DNA from: an uncultured Eubacteriales bacterium
GTDB lineage: Bacteria > Bacillota > Clostridia > Oscillospirales > CAG-382
Assembly: GCA_900548115.1 (NCBI GenBank)
Contig: URJL01000025.1
Span: 1-30,612 of the forward strand
Direction: 5' to 3'
DNA length: 30,612 bases
Part shown: in pieces, positions 12,822-20,370 of the stretch
Layout of the letters: each line of letters begins with the position of its first letter
Numbering within the stretch: position 1 is the stretch's first letter
Program-made: the position numbers and the translations under genes
The notes under the pieces: model-generated
What the model was told of the DNA's origin: nothing
The model's input: the letters and a program-made list of their open reading frames with translations, nothing else
Databases searched by the model: none

Positions 12822-13583
12822 ATGGAATACATCCGCGTGACGAGCGAAAACCTCGAAACGGAACACATTTGCTGCGCCATTTCGAACAACAACGATGTTC
12901 AAGTGTCGTCCAAGAAAGCATGGCTGTCGGAGCGTTTTGCCGACGGGCTGGTCTTTCTGAAAAGCACGGAAAGAGGAAAATGCTTCATCGAATATCTTCC
13001 CGCCGAAAACGCATGGAATCCGATTGACGCCGGCGGCTTTATGTACATTGATTGTCTGTGGGTTTCCGGCTCTTTTAAAGGGCACGGTTATTCCTCCGAT
13101 CTGCTCGGCGCCTGTATCGAGGACAGCAAAGAAAAAGGAAAAGCGGGGCTTTGCCTTTTGGCGGCGGAAAAAAAGAAGCCGTTTTTGGCGGATCCCAAGT
13201 TTTTAAAGTACAAGGGCTTTCGGGTCTGCGACGAAGCGGAAAACGACATTTTGCTGTGGTACCTGCCTTTTGACGAGTCGGCAAGCGCTCCGAAATTCAA
13301 GGCGTGTGCAAAAAAGCCGCACATCGAAGAAAAAGGCTTTGTTTTGTATTATACCCACCAATGCCCGTTCAACGCAAAGTATGTTCCCGTGATCGAAGCG
13401 ATCGCAAAGGAAAGATCGGTTCCCTTCAAGGCGATCCGCTTGAAGAGTAAGGAAGAAGCGCAGAATGCGCCGACTCCCGTCACGACCTATGCGCTGTTTT
13501 ACGACGGGAACTATGTTACCAATGAACAGATGAACGACAAACGATTTTTAAAACTGCTCGAAGGTTACGGCTTCGGCAGCTGA
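12822..13583 (+). CDS. GNAT N-acetyltransferase with YoaP-like C-terminal domain
   Basis: The 253-residue protein has an N-terminal GNAT-like domain (residues ~1-150). It shows a strand FMYIDCLWVSGSFKGHGYSSDLL, whose SGSFKGHGYS corresponds to the acetyl-CoA pyrophosphate loop (R/Q-x-x-G-x-G/A), then GLCLLAAEKKKPFLADPKFLKYKGF, the usual late GNAT elements. The C-terminal ~90 residues (VLYYTHQCPFNAKYVPVIEAIAKERSVPFK ... TTYALFYDGNYVTNEQM) match the YoaP-like domain found after GNAT domains in Firmicutes. The QCPF segment looks thioredoxin-fold-like, but only one cysteine is present. AGGGAG lies 7 bases before the ATG. Neither the acetyl acceptor nor the pathway can be deduced. It is 43 bases after the small membrane protein gene and may share its transcript. 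Confidence 0.85.
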   Translation: MEYIRVTSENLETEHICCAISNNNDVQVSSKKAWLSERFADGLVFLKSTERGKCFIEYLPAENAWNPIDAGGFMYIDCLWVSGSFKGHGYSSDLLGACIEDSKEKGKAGLCLLAAEKKKPFLADPKFLKYKGFRVCDEAENDILLWYLPFDESASAPKFKACAKKPHIEEKGFVLYYTHQCPFNAKYVPVIEAIAKERSVPFKAIRLKSKEEAQNAPTPVTTYALFYDGNYVTNEQMNDKRFLKLLEGYGFGS

Positions 13584-13675
13584 CCATAGGAAAACGCGCA
13601 CGCGCACGCACCCGCAAAAAATCGGTGCGGATCAAAACGGCAGCGGCAGCCGATATTTTTGCCGCGGAGGAATGC

Positions 13676-15322
13676 ATGATATCCACAGTTTATCCCGAGA
13701 AAAAACTCAAAAAGCTTCGTTTCCCGCTCGGCGGCATCGGAACGGGCGCGGTTCTTCTTTCGGGCGGGGGAAGTCCGTCCCTTTACGGACTTTTCGGCAA
13801 GGAAGAGAGGCGCTTTTGTCATTTTGCCCTGCGTGCGGACACGCCCGACGGAAAGACGCACATCCGCCTTTTGAACACGTGCGCCGACGAGGCAAACGGA
13901 GCGCCCGCTTTTGATCCGACCCCGTTCCGCGTGCGCTTTCCGTACGCCTTTTTGCGCTTCTCGGCGTGCGATTTTCCCGGAAAAGTCGAGTTTTGCGCTT
14001 TCAACCCGTTTTTGCCGGTCAACCACATCGATTCGTCGATCCCGGCGGCGTTTTTCGAATTTGAATTGCAAAACACCGAAAACGTGCCGATAAATTATGC
14101 GCTGTGCGCCGCCGCCGAGAACCCGCTTGCGCGCGGCGTGAACCGTTTTGACGGCGACATTCGCTGCGACATGAAGGCTTTGTGCTTCGGCTCGCGCGAC
14201 GACCGTTTGGACGACGGTGCGCTGCAGTCGTTTTACAACGCAAAGGGGATGTGTATTGCCACCGACTGCGACGAAGCGTCGTACCGTGAATATCTTCCCC
14301 TGCCGAGCGGGCGGGAAAACGACCCGAATGTGCTTCTTGAGGCACTTTCGGTCATGCCGCTCGACAGCACCTGTGAAAAAGATCCGCCCGAGGGGCGTTT
14401 TGCGGGGCTTATGGCGGCGCATGTTCGCCTTATGCCGGGCGAAAAAAGAACCGTCCGTTTTGTTTTGGCGCACTATATGCGCCATGCGGCAAGCTTCAAG
14501 AGCGAAAAAAGGCTTCCGAACAATTTTTACTGCCGCTTTTTCTCCTCCGCAAAGGACTGCGCCGCGTATTGCTTTTTGGAATGGAACCGTTTGAAAAACG
14601 ACACCGACCGTTTCACCCGCGCGCTGTACGAGTCCACCCTGCCCGAAACGGTGCTCGAATCGTCTGCCGCTTCGATTGCGGCGGCAAAGTCTCCCCTTCT
14701 TACCCGTGCGGGCGACAAGATGCTTTGCGACGTGCGCACCCTTTCCCCGCTGTTTCTGCCCGAAAAAACGGTCTTTTCGGCGCTTTATCCGTCGTCTCTT
14801 TGGGCGATTCAAAAGCCGCAAAACGAAGCGAAAAGCGGCTATCTTGCCGCAGCGGAGCTTTACCGTGCGGGGGCGGACGAAGAGGCAGGCGAGCTTCTTT
14901 CCATGCTCCGCTCACTCTGCGACGGTGAAAGCGGAAATCCCTTCGGAGAAGCGGGCGAGCTTCCGACCGATCTTCTCTCGGGGTACGGACTTCTCTCGGA
15001 ATTCTGCGGGATTCGGTATGCGGCGGAAAAGCAGGAGCTTTGTTTCGAGCCGCTTCTTCGCTTCACCGACCGCGAAGGATACTATAAATGCGTTTTCGGC
15101 GTCGGAAGCGCCTACGGAACGTTGGAGGCGGGACCGAAATATGTGGAGATGAAAATTCTTTGGGGCGAGGTATCGGTACGACGCTTCGGCATCTTTTCCG
15201 AGCCGAAGGTCTTCTATTACGGCGGACGAAAATTGGATTTTCACGCCGAAGGCAACATTGCCGTTTTGGATTTTTACGTCAAATGCACGCCCGAAAAAGG
15301 CATTACCGTCATTTACGACTGA
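13676..15322 (+). CDS. GH116-like protein with shortened catalytic domain
   Basis: The 548-residue product begins MISTVYPEKKLKKLRFPLGGIGTGAVLLSGGGSPSLYGLFG. The PLGGIGTG...G...LYGLF pattern is the N-terminal signature of GH116 beta-glucosidase/GBA2-like proteins, and residues ~1-330 fit that beta-sandwich domain. The C-terminus (AAELYRAGADEEAGELLSMLRSLCDG...NPFGEAGELPTDLLSGYGLLSEFCGIRYAAEKQELCFEPLL) resembles the end of the GH116 helical domain. Typical members are about 800 residues; here the centre of the catalytic barrel, where the nucleophile and acid/base lie, seems absent after about residue 365. It is therefore probably not an ordinary glycosidase; it might bind sugar or be decaying. 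The frame is intact, with GGAGG 5 bases before the ATG at 13676. There is no signal peptide, so it is cytoplasmic. Confidence 0.75.
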   Translation: MISTVYPEKKLKKLRFPLGGIGTGAVLLSGGGSPSLYGLFGKEERRFCHFALRADTPDGKTHIRLLNTCADEANGAPAFDPTPFRVRFPYAFLRFSACDFPGKVEFCAFNPFLPVNHIDSSIPAAFFEFELQNTENVPINYALCAAAENPLARGVNRFDGDIRCDMKALCFGSRDDRLDDGALQSFYNAKGMCIATDCDEASYREYLPLPSGRENDPNVLLEALSVMPLDSTCEKDPPEGRFAGLMAAHVRLMPGEKRTVRFVLAHYMRHAASFKSEKRLPNNFYCRFFSSAKDCAAYCFLEWNRLKNDTDRFTRALYESTLPETVLESSAASIAAAKSPLLTRAGDKMLCDVRTLSPLFLPEKTVFSALYPSSLWAIQKPQNEAKSGYLAAAELYRAGADEEAGELLSMLRSLCDGESGNPFGEAGELPTDLLSGYGLLSEFCGIRYAAEKQELCFEPLLRFTDREGYYKCVFGVGSAYGTLEAGPKYVEMKILWGEVSVRRFGIFSEPKVFYYGGRKLDFHAEGNIAVLDFYVKCTPEKGITVIYD

Positions 15323-15333
15323 TGTGCGATATT

Positions 15334-15363
15334 TGACAAACAAGAACAAGAAGAATTAAAAAG
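15334..15363 (+). promoter_or_regulatory. Candidate weak promoter of queA
   Basis: TTGACA begins near 15335 and is followed after 17 bases by TTAAAA. The -35 is perfect and the -10 poor. It lies between the GH116-like gene and queA. Confidence 0.35.
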
Positions 15364-15383
15364 CGAAGGAACAAGTCTGATTT

Positions 15384-16457
15384 ATGGAACAAAAACAAGC
15401 ACTTCTTTTGTCCGATTACAATTATGATCTGCCCGAGGAGCTGATCGCGCAGGATCCGTCGGAAAAGCGCGACGAATCCCGCCTTTTCGTGCTCGACCGC
15501 GCGGAAAACACATATTCGCATCGGCATTTTTACGACATTAAGGATTATTTTCATCCCGGCGACATTTTGGTCGTCAACAATTCCAAGGTCATCCCCGCGC
15601 GCCTTTTGGGGCATCGCTTTAAAAAAGACGCCGCTGGAGTTTATACCGACAAGCTCGGCTCGGAAATCGAGCTTTTGCTTCTGGAGCGCAAAAGTGAAAA
15701 GGTTTGGGAAGCGCTCTCCCGCCCGGGACACAAAACGCCGATCGGGACGCGTCTTTCCTTCGGAAACGGGCTGTTAACGGGCGAGGTTATCGACATCACC
15801 GAGGGCGGAAACCGCCTTGTTCGTTTCGATTACGAGGGCGAATTTATGGCGCTGCTCGACAAGATCGGCGAAATGCCCCTTCCTCCGTACATTCACAAAA
15901 AAGCCGAGGACAAAAGCCGCTATCAGACAGTCTATGCCAAATACGACGGTTCCGCCGCCGCGCCGACCGCAGGACTTCATTTCACAAAAGAGCTTCTCGC
16001 ACAGCTTGAAGAGATGGGCGTTGTAAAGGTTGAAGTCACCCTGCACGTCGGGCTGGGAACGTTTCGTCCCGTCAAGGAAAACGATATTACGCACCACAAA
16101 ATGCACAGCGAGTTTTATTCGGTCTCGCGTGAAAACGCCGAAAAGTACAACGCCGCACGGCGCGCCGGCGGAAAGGTCTTTTGCGTCGGCACGACCTCCT
16201 GCCGCACGCTTGAATCGTGCGCCGACGAAAACGGATATCTTACCGAATGCAGCGGTTACACCGACATTTTCATCTACCCCGGCTATCATTTTAAAGCCGT
16301 CGATCACCTCATCACCAATTTTCATCTTCCCGAAAGCACGCTGATCATGCTGATTTCGGCGCTGGCGGGACGCGAGCGGATTTTGGATGCTTATGCCTGC
16401 GCCGTAAAAGAAAAATACCGCTTCTTCTCGTTCGGCGATGCCATGCTAATTCTTTGA
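15384..16457 (+). CDS. queA: tRNA preQ1(34) S-adenosylmethionine ribosyltransferase-isomerase QueA
   Basis: QueA transfers and isomerises the ribosyl group of SAM onto preQ1 at wobble position 34 of tRNA, giving epoxyqueuosine. The 357-residue product has the family start SDYNYDLPEELIAQDPSEKRDESRL, VVNNSKVIPARLLG near residue 70, APTAGLHFTKELL around 195, HVGLGTFRPV around 220, HSEFY and GTTSCRTLES, and ITNFHLPESTL near the C-terminus. All are standard QueA motifs. The first ~8 residues (MEQKQALL) extend slightly beyond the usual start; AAGGA is 12 bases from the ATG, a loose spacing. The usual neighbours tgt and ruvB are absent. A perfect terminator follows. Confidence 0.97.
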   Translation: MEQKQALLLSDYNYDLPEELIAQDPSEKRDESRLFVLDRAENTYSHRHFYDIKDYFHPGDILVVNNSKVIPARLLGHRFKKDAAGVYTDKLGSEIELLLLERKSEKVWEALSRPGHKTPIGTRLSFGNGLLTGEVIDITEGGNRLVRFDYEGEFMALLDKIGEMPLPPYIHKKAEDKSRYQTVYAKYDGSAAAPTAGLHFTKELLAQLEEMGVVKVEVTLHVGLGTFRPVKENDITHHKMHSEFYSVSRENAEKYNAARRAGGKVFCVGTTSCRTLESCADENGYLTECSGYTDIFIYPGYHFKAVDHLITNFHLPESTLIMLISALAGRERILDAYACAVKEKYRFFSFGDAMLIL

Positions 16458-16483
16458 CGCCGCGAAGACTTATTCTAAAATGC

Positions 16484-16536
16484 AAGAAAACCTCGGCTTG
16501 CCCGCACAGGGCTTTGCCGAGGTTTTCTTATTTTTT
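16484..16536 (+). terminator. Strong terminator after queA
   Basis: AAGAAAACCTCGGC (16484-16497) and GCCGAGGTTTTCTT (16516-16529) form a perfect 14-bp stem; the 18-base loop has an inner GCCC/GGGC pair. ATTTTTT follows. Because its arms are A-rich left and T-rich right, it may also serve the leftward transcript of the VanZ gene. Confidence 0.92.
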
Positions 16537-16565
16537 GCTTTGTTTCCGACTCTTCCGCGCAGAAC

Positions 16566-17156
16566 CTATGACGCGCGGTTTCTTCTTTTTAGAAGAAGTG
16601 CAATACTCAAAAGAAGCAGTATTCCGACCGAAACGCCGACCGTATCGATCACAACGTCGCTTGCCTGACAGGCGCGTCCATCGACGAAAAACTGATGAAA
16701 TTCGTCGGAGGCAGCATATAAAACGCCCGAAAGCAGTGTCCAAAGCCCGCATTTTCGAAAATCTGTTTTCGAAAGCAGGCAAAGATACAGCCCGCACATC
16801 GAAAAGCCGAGAAAAACGTATTCAACGGCGTGCGCCGCCTTGCGTATCGGCTTATTTAATTTTTGGATGAGTTGATCCTTCTGCGGATCGGATTTGCCGT
16901 TTTCCGTTTCCGCGTTTCCGACCGCGGCAAAAGACTCGGCCGCCGCTTCGCTTTCCGTTCCCGAATTCGGGGACTGCACCGTTTCGGACGCGTTTTTTCG
17001 AAACGGCGGATTTTGCACAAGACCATACAAAAAGCGAACCACACCAAGCGACATATCGTCGGAATCCTCCGAATTCATGGCGGAATTCAGGAAAATGAAG
17101 CTCATGCTGCACAGGGTCATAAGGGCGAAAAACGCCGTCATAACACGCTTTCGCAT
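16566..17156 (-). CDS. VanZ-like membrane protein
   Basis: The 196-residue protein has four predicted membrane helices: one at residues ~6-27, then three from ~110 to the end. The VanZ core is clear: KLNKPIRKAAHAVEYVFLGFSM, SGVLYAASDEFHQFFVDGRACQASDVVIDTVGVSVGI. The RKxxHxxEYxxLG and SDExxQxFxxGRxxxxxDVxxDxxGxxxG patterns define the family. VanZ was named for low-level teicoplanin resistance, but most relatives have no proven function. A low-complexity, Ser/Glu/Ala-rich stretch of about 50 residues (~55-98) separates the first helix from the core and is unusual. The ATG at 17156 has AGGAGG 8 bases upstream. Confidence 0.9.
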   Translation of the reverse strand: MRKRVMTAFFALMTLCSMSFIFLNSAMNSEDSDDMSLGVVRFLYGLVQNPPFRKNASETVQSPNSGTESEAAAESFAAVGNAETENGKSDPQKDQLIQKLNKPIRKAAHAVEYVFLGFSMCGLYLCLLSKTDFRKCGLWTLLSGVLYAASDEFHQFFVDGRACQASDVVIDTVGVSVGILLLLSIALLLKRRNRAS

Positions 17157-17228
17157 GCGGCACACCTCCTTTCCTTCTCTTCCGTCTCATATTTTTGCGT
17201 CAAACCGCAAAATTCCGCACCGCGGTTT

Positions 17229-18182
17229 TTAATAAAACGTTGCGATCTCCTCTTGCGGCGGCTGTGCCTTTTCGATCGAAACGGGGGTCAAAACGGGACC
17301 TTCACGCTTATAGACCTTGTGGTATTTGACAGTGATCTTCGCTGTCAAAAGAATCCATGCTCCGTCGGAAATATCCGCCGCCTTCGGCGTTTCGCAAATA
17401 AAGCCCGCAAAGCGCGTATCCTCGACACAGCAGGTCATGACCTGCCGCCCCGCAACGAACATATCTTTGATACGGGGATTTTTATGCACCAGCGCCTTGA
17501 AGCGGACGGTCTTGCCGTCGTACTCCTTCAATTTTTCGGTCGTGTCGCGGTAAAAGACCGCAAAATCCTCGTCCTTAATCTCGACGACCGGCGCATTGAT
17601 ATCAAACGGAAGCGGATCCTCGATATCATCGTATTCAACCGTTCCGTCGGTGTATTCGTATGCAATGTCGCAGCGGCGGTTGGTCGTGCGCACAATCTTA
17701 TGCAGCTGCATTTTGTCAACGCCCTTCGGGCAGCGGTTGAACACGGCAAGCTCACAGCTTGTCAGTTTATCGACCACAAGAGAACGCATGTTGGCGTTGA
17801 ATCCGAGGAAGGTCGGCTCTTCGATGAAAAGCATTTCCTGATAGACCGCCCAATGCTCGGGAAGCGCCTTATACAGCGTGTCGAGCATCCACATGCCGTT
17901 ATATTCCACCAGAACGCGGGAAAAGCCCAGCTCCTCCTCCAGCTTTGTCAAAAGCTCGGTCGTGAGCTGTTCGGGTTCTTCGACGGTCTTGATGAAAATG
18001 TCCTTTTGCGGGAATTTTTTCGGGTTATATTCTTCAACGCCCTCTTCGCACAGCAAAACCAGTGTGACTTCGCCGTTGGAAAAGCGCCTGTCCTCCAGCG
18101 TCTCCTGAATAAACTTTGTTTTGCCCGCCTCCAAAAAGCCGGTAAACAAATAAACGGGGATCTGTTCGTTTTGATTGTTCAT
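17229..18182 (-). CDS. CobW-like GTPase domain with DUF1980-like C-terminal domain
   Basis: The 317-residue protein begins with a CobW/COG0523-type P-loop, TGFLEAGKTKF (residues 14-24), and has the EYNGMW segment (93-98) characteristic of a divergent CobW group. The metal-binding CxCC motif of ordinary COG0523 proteins is missing. Residues ~215-317 (GKTVRFKALVHKNPRIKDMFVAGRQ, then VMTCCVEDTRFAGFICE at 248-264, and GAWILLTAKITVKY) resemble the C-terminal half of the DUF1980/YcgQ family, normally paired with YcgR-type permeases. The MTCC pair could be a metal site. It starts 23 bases after the His-rich CobW gene and is the third gene of that operon. A role in metal delivery is inferred, not shown. 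Confidence 0.82.
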   Translation of the reverse strand: MNNQNEQIPVYLFTGFLEAGKTKFIQETLEDRRFSNGEVTLVLLCEEGVEEYNPKKFPQKDIFIKTVEEPEQLTTELLTKLEEELGFSRVLVEYNGMWMLDTLYKALPEHWAVYQEMLFIEEPTFLGFNANMRSLVVDKLTSCELAVFNRCPKGVDKMQLHKIVRTTNRRCDIAYEYTDGTVEYDDIEDPLPFDINAPVVEIKDEDFAVFYRDTTEKLKEYDGKTVRFKALVHKNPRIKDMFVAGRQVMTCCVEDTRFAGFICETPKAADISDGAWILLTAKITVKYHKVYKREGPVLTPVSIEKAQPPQEEIATFY

Positions 18183-18205
18183 TTGTTTTTTGCCCTTTCC
18201 CGAAA

Positions 18206-19402
18206 TTACAGCTTAAACAAGGTGCGGATCGCGTCTTCTTTCAGGTGCGCGCCGATGATGCAGACACGTCCGATGACGCCGGCACTGCCGTGGCGCACAT
18301 CCGCCTCGCCCGGAACGAAATCGAAGTGGATCCACTCGCCCTCTGTGCTGTCCACAATACCCTTGGCACGGAGAATTTCTCCGTATTTTGCGGAATCGTT
18401 CAGCTCCTCAAGCATTTTGCGAATCTCCTCGGAGGTATATTTGCGCGCCGTCTCGCCGCCGCAGCTTGCAAAGATTTCGTCGGCGTGGTGATGATGATGG
18501 TGCCCCTCGTGATCGTGATCATGGCATCCGCAGTCGCAGTCCTCGTCATGTTCATGGTGATGCTCGTGCTCGTCGTGATCGTGGTGATGATGCTCATGCT
18601 CGTCCTCGTCGTGATCGTGGTGGCAGCAGCATTCGTCATCGTCATCGTCGTCATCATGATGGTGATGATGCTCATGCTCGTCCTCGTCATGATCGTGGTG
18701 ACAGCAGCATTCGTCATCGTCATCGCCATCGTCATCGTCATCATGATAATGGTGATGATGTTCTTCCTCCTGCTCAGCACGAAGCTTTTCCAGCTCGACC
18801 GCCATGGTGTCTTTATGCTCCATCGCGTCCAGTATCGCCTTGCCGTCGATCTTATCCCAGGGAGTCGTAATGATGGTTGCGTCGGGATTCTTTTCTCGCA
18901 GAAGGGCGACCGCCGCCGCAAGCTTTTCCTCGTCCATGCCGTCGGTACGGCTCAGTACGATGGAATTTGCGTGTTCGATCTGGTTGTTGTAAAACTCACC
19001 GAAGTTTTTCATATACATCTTGCATTTGGTTGCGTCGGCAACTGTCGTAAAGCTGTTGAGCACGATCTTCGGATCGGAAAGATTTTGAACCGCTTTGATT
19101 ACATCGCTGAGCTTGCCGACGCCCGACGGCTCGATGATGATGCGGTCGGGATTGTATTCGGTCAGAACCTGCTCGAGCGCTTTGCTGAAATTGCCGACAA
19201 GGCTGCAGCAGATACAGCCGGAATTCATTTCGGTAATGTTGATTCCCGCATCCTTCAAAAATCCGCCGTCAATGCCGATCTCGCCGAATTCGTTCTCGAT
19301 CAGAACAAGCTTCTCGCCCGTGTACGCTTCTTTTATGAGTTTTTTGATCAAGGTTGTTTTACCGGCTCCGAGAAAGCCCGAAAAAATGTCTATTTTTGTC
19401 AT
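18206..19402 (-). CDS. COG0523/CobW GTPase with long His/Asp/Cys metal-binding tract
   Basis: The 398-residue product is a G3E-family GTPase of the metallochaperone type. Visible motifs are GFLGAGKTT (9-17), the metal-binding CICC (63-66, in MNSGCICCSL), EPSG (91-94) and SRTD (151-154) in the place of NKxD. The CobW C-terminal domain runs from ~320 to the end. Between them, residues 215-306 are almost only His, Asp, Glu and Cys, with two near-identical 22-residue units. Such tracts bind zinc, nickel or similar ions. The ATG at 19402 has GGAGG 7 bases upstream. It lies 32 bases after the PHP gene and 23 before a second CobW-like gene. Zinc is the most likely metal by family precedent (ZNG1-like), but cobalt or nickel cannot be excluded. 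Confidence 0.93.
   Translation of the reverse strand: MTKIDIFSGFLGAGKTTLIKKLIKEAYTGEKLVLIENEFGEIGIDGGFLKDAGINITEMNSGCICCSLVGNFSKALEQVLTEYNPDRIIIEPSGVGKLSDVIKAVQNLSDPKIVLNSFTTVADATKCKMYMKNFGEFYNNQIEHANSIVLSRTDGMDEEKLAAAVALLREKNPDATIITTPWDKIDGKAILDAMEHKDTMAVELEKLRAEQEEEHHHHYHDDDDDGDDDDECCCHHDHDEDEHEHHHHHDDDDDDDECCCHHDHDEDEHEHHHHDHDEHEHHHEHDEDCDCGCHDHDHEGHHHHHHADEIFASCGGETARKYTSEEIRKMLEELNDSAKYGEILRAKGIVDSTEGEWIHFDFVPGEADVRHGSAGVIGRVCIIGAHLKEDAIRTLFKL
18485..18760 (-). repeat. Low-complexity His/Asp/Cys-coding tract with tandem 78-base repeat
   Basis: Residues 215-306 of the GTPase are encoded here. Two copies of a ~66-base segment (18581-18646 and 18659-18724), 78 bases apart, differ at only about two positions and both encode DDDDECCCHHDHDEDEHEHHHH. 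The rest is made of GAT/GAC and CAT/CAC triplets. It is a coding repeat, probably expanding and shrinking by slippage. Confidence 0.9.
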
Positions 19403-19434
19403 AAAAATGCCTCCTTGCATTTTAATCTTTATCG

Positions 19435-20238
19435 TTAAAGTTCAACGTCGCAAAATCCGTCTTTTGTAAGCATCGCCGCCGTGCGGAAGCCGCAGGCTTT
19501 CATCAGCGCGCACGATTCCTCAAAATAAAAATCGAGGCTGTCGATGATGTGCGAATCCGAATCGATGCAGACGCGCCCGCCTTTCTCGCAGATATGCTTT
19601 AAAATAAAAGCGTTCGGGTAGGGATTTTTCTTGAGTTTTTTAAAGACGGCGCCCGTGTTGATCTCAATGATCACGCCGCGCTCGATCGCATAATCCGCCG
19701 CCGCAAGTGCCTCACGACGATAGGCGGGGTCTTCCTCGTCGATCAGACCGAATTTTGTCAATACGTCAAAATGTCCGACGACGTCTACGGGATTCTTCGC
19801 GATGTGATCGCAGATATTGCGGTAATATTCGCGGATATAGAGGTGAACATCGCCGCCGCAGCCCTCGTCAATTCCCTGTTTTTCGCCCTCGGCGGAGTGA
19901 TCGACGCCGTAATAAACGCCGCCGCGCTTCACATAATGCACCGAGCCGATGACATAATCCAACCGATCGGTCGGAATGTTTTCGGAATAGTAATCGAGTT
20001 CCATTCCGCAAAAAATGTCCAAAGTACCCGCATATTTCGCCTTGCACTCATTCACCTTTTCCACATAGCGGTCAAAAACGCCGTCTTTCATGCAAAAAGT
20101 CGGGTCAAAAGCGGTATAGCTGTGATCGGACATGCCGAGCGTGCGAAAGCCTTTTTGAACGGCGGCATCGGCGATCTCTTCGACCGTGTTTTTTCCGTCC
20201 GAGAAGACCGAATGGGTGTGAAGATTGGATGGGATCAT
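19435..20238 (-). CDS. PHP-domain phosphatase, histidinol-phosphatase-like
   Basis: The 267-residue protein is a PHP (polymerase and histidinol phosphatase) metalloenzyme. Metal-ligand motifs are visible in order: HTHSVFSDG (7-15), GMSDHS (35-40), CGMELDYY (77-84), GSVHY (98-102), GHFDVLTKFG (155-164) and DSDSH near residue 238. The layout matches HisK-type histidinol-phosphate phosphatases, which use a trinuclear metal centre. No other his genes are nearby, so another phosphoester substrate is possible. GAGGAGG is 10 bases before the ATG. It is first in an operon with two CobW-type genes; a metal-dependent hydrolase next to metal chaperones could be a client, but that is inference. Confidence 0.88.
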   Translation of the reverse strand: MIPSNLHTHSVFSDGKNTVEEIADAAVQKGFRTLGMSDHSYTAFDPTFCMKDGVFDRYVEKVNECKAKYAGTLDIFCGMELDYYSENIPTDRLDYVIGSVHYVKRGGVYYGVDHSAEGEKQGIDEGCGGDVHLYIREYYRNICDHIAKNPVDVVGHFDVLTKFGLIDEEDPAYRREALAAADYAIERGVIIEINTGAVFKKLKKNPYPNAFILKHICEKGGRVCIDSDSHIIDSLDFYFEESCALMKACGFRTAAMLTKDGFCDVEL

Positions 20239-20291
20239 AAAAATCGCGCCTCCTCTTTCCTCCGTGATACTGACACTTCTTCATCCTTGTT

Positions 20292-20320
20292 ATTATAACA
20301 CCGAAAAAGCACTTTCGCAA
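20292..20320 (-). promoter_or_regulatory. Promoter of the PHP-CobW-CobW operon
   Basis: On the minus strand TTGCGA (20315-20320), 17 bases, TATAAT (20292-20297). The -10 is perfect and the -35 matches 4 of 6. It is about 55 bases before the PHP start. No clear zinc-box palindrome was seen around it. Confidence 0.75.
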
Positions 20321-20370
20321 GAAGTTTTCCCGATTATTCAAAATATTTTACAGCTTGTGTAAGAGAAATG

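Noticed and set aside
17193..17212. 7-bp hairpin TTTTGCG/CGCAAAA between the VanZ and CobW-DUF1980 genes
   Set aside because: A/T-rich stem without a T-tract on the minus strand; too weak to call a terminator.
18485..18760. Short repeats resembling a CRISPR array or microsatellite
   Set aside because: The repeats lie in frame within a gene, have no unique spacers and encode a metal-binding tract.
18245..19438. Open frame on the plus strand opposite the His-rich GTPase, with Val/Met-rich runs
   Set aside because: The runs are the complement of GAT/CAT triplets in the His/Asp tract. The minus-strand frame has P-loop, CICC and CobW motifs.
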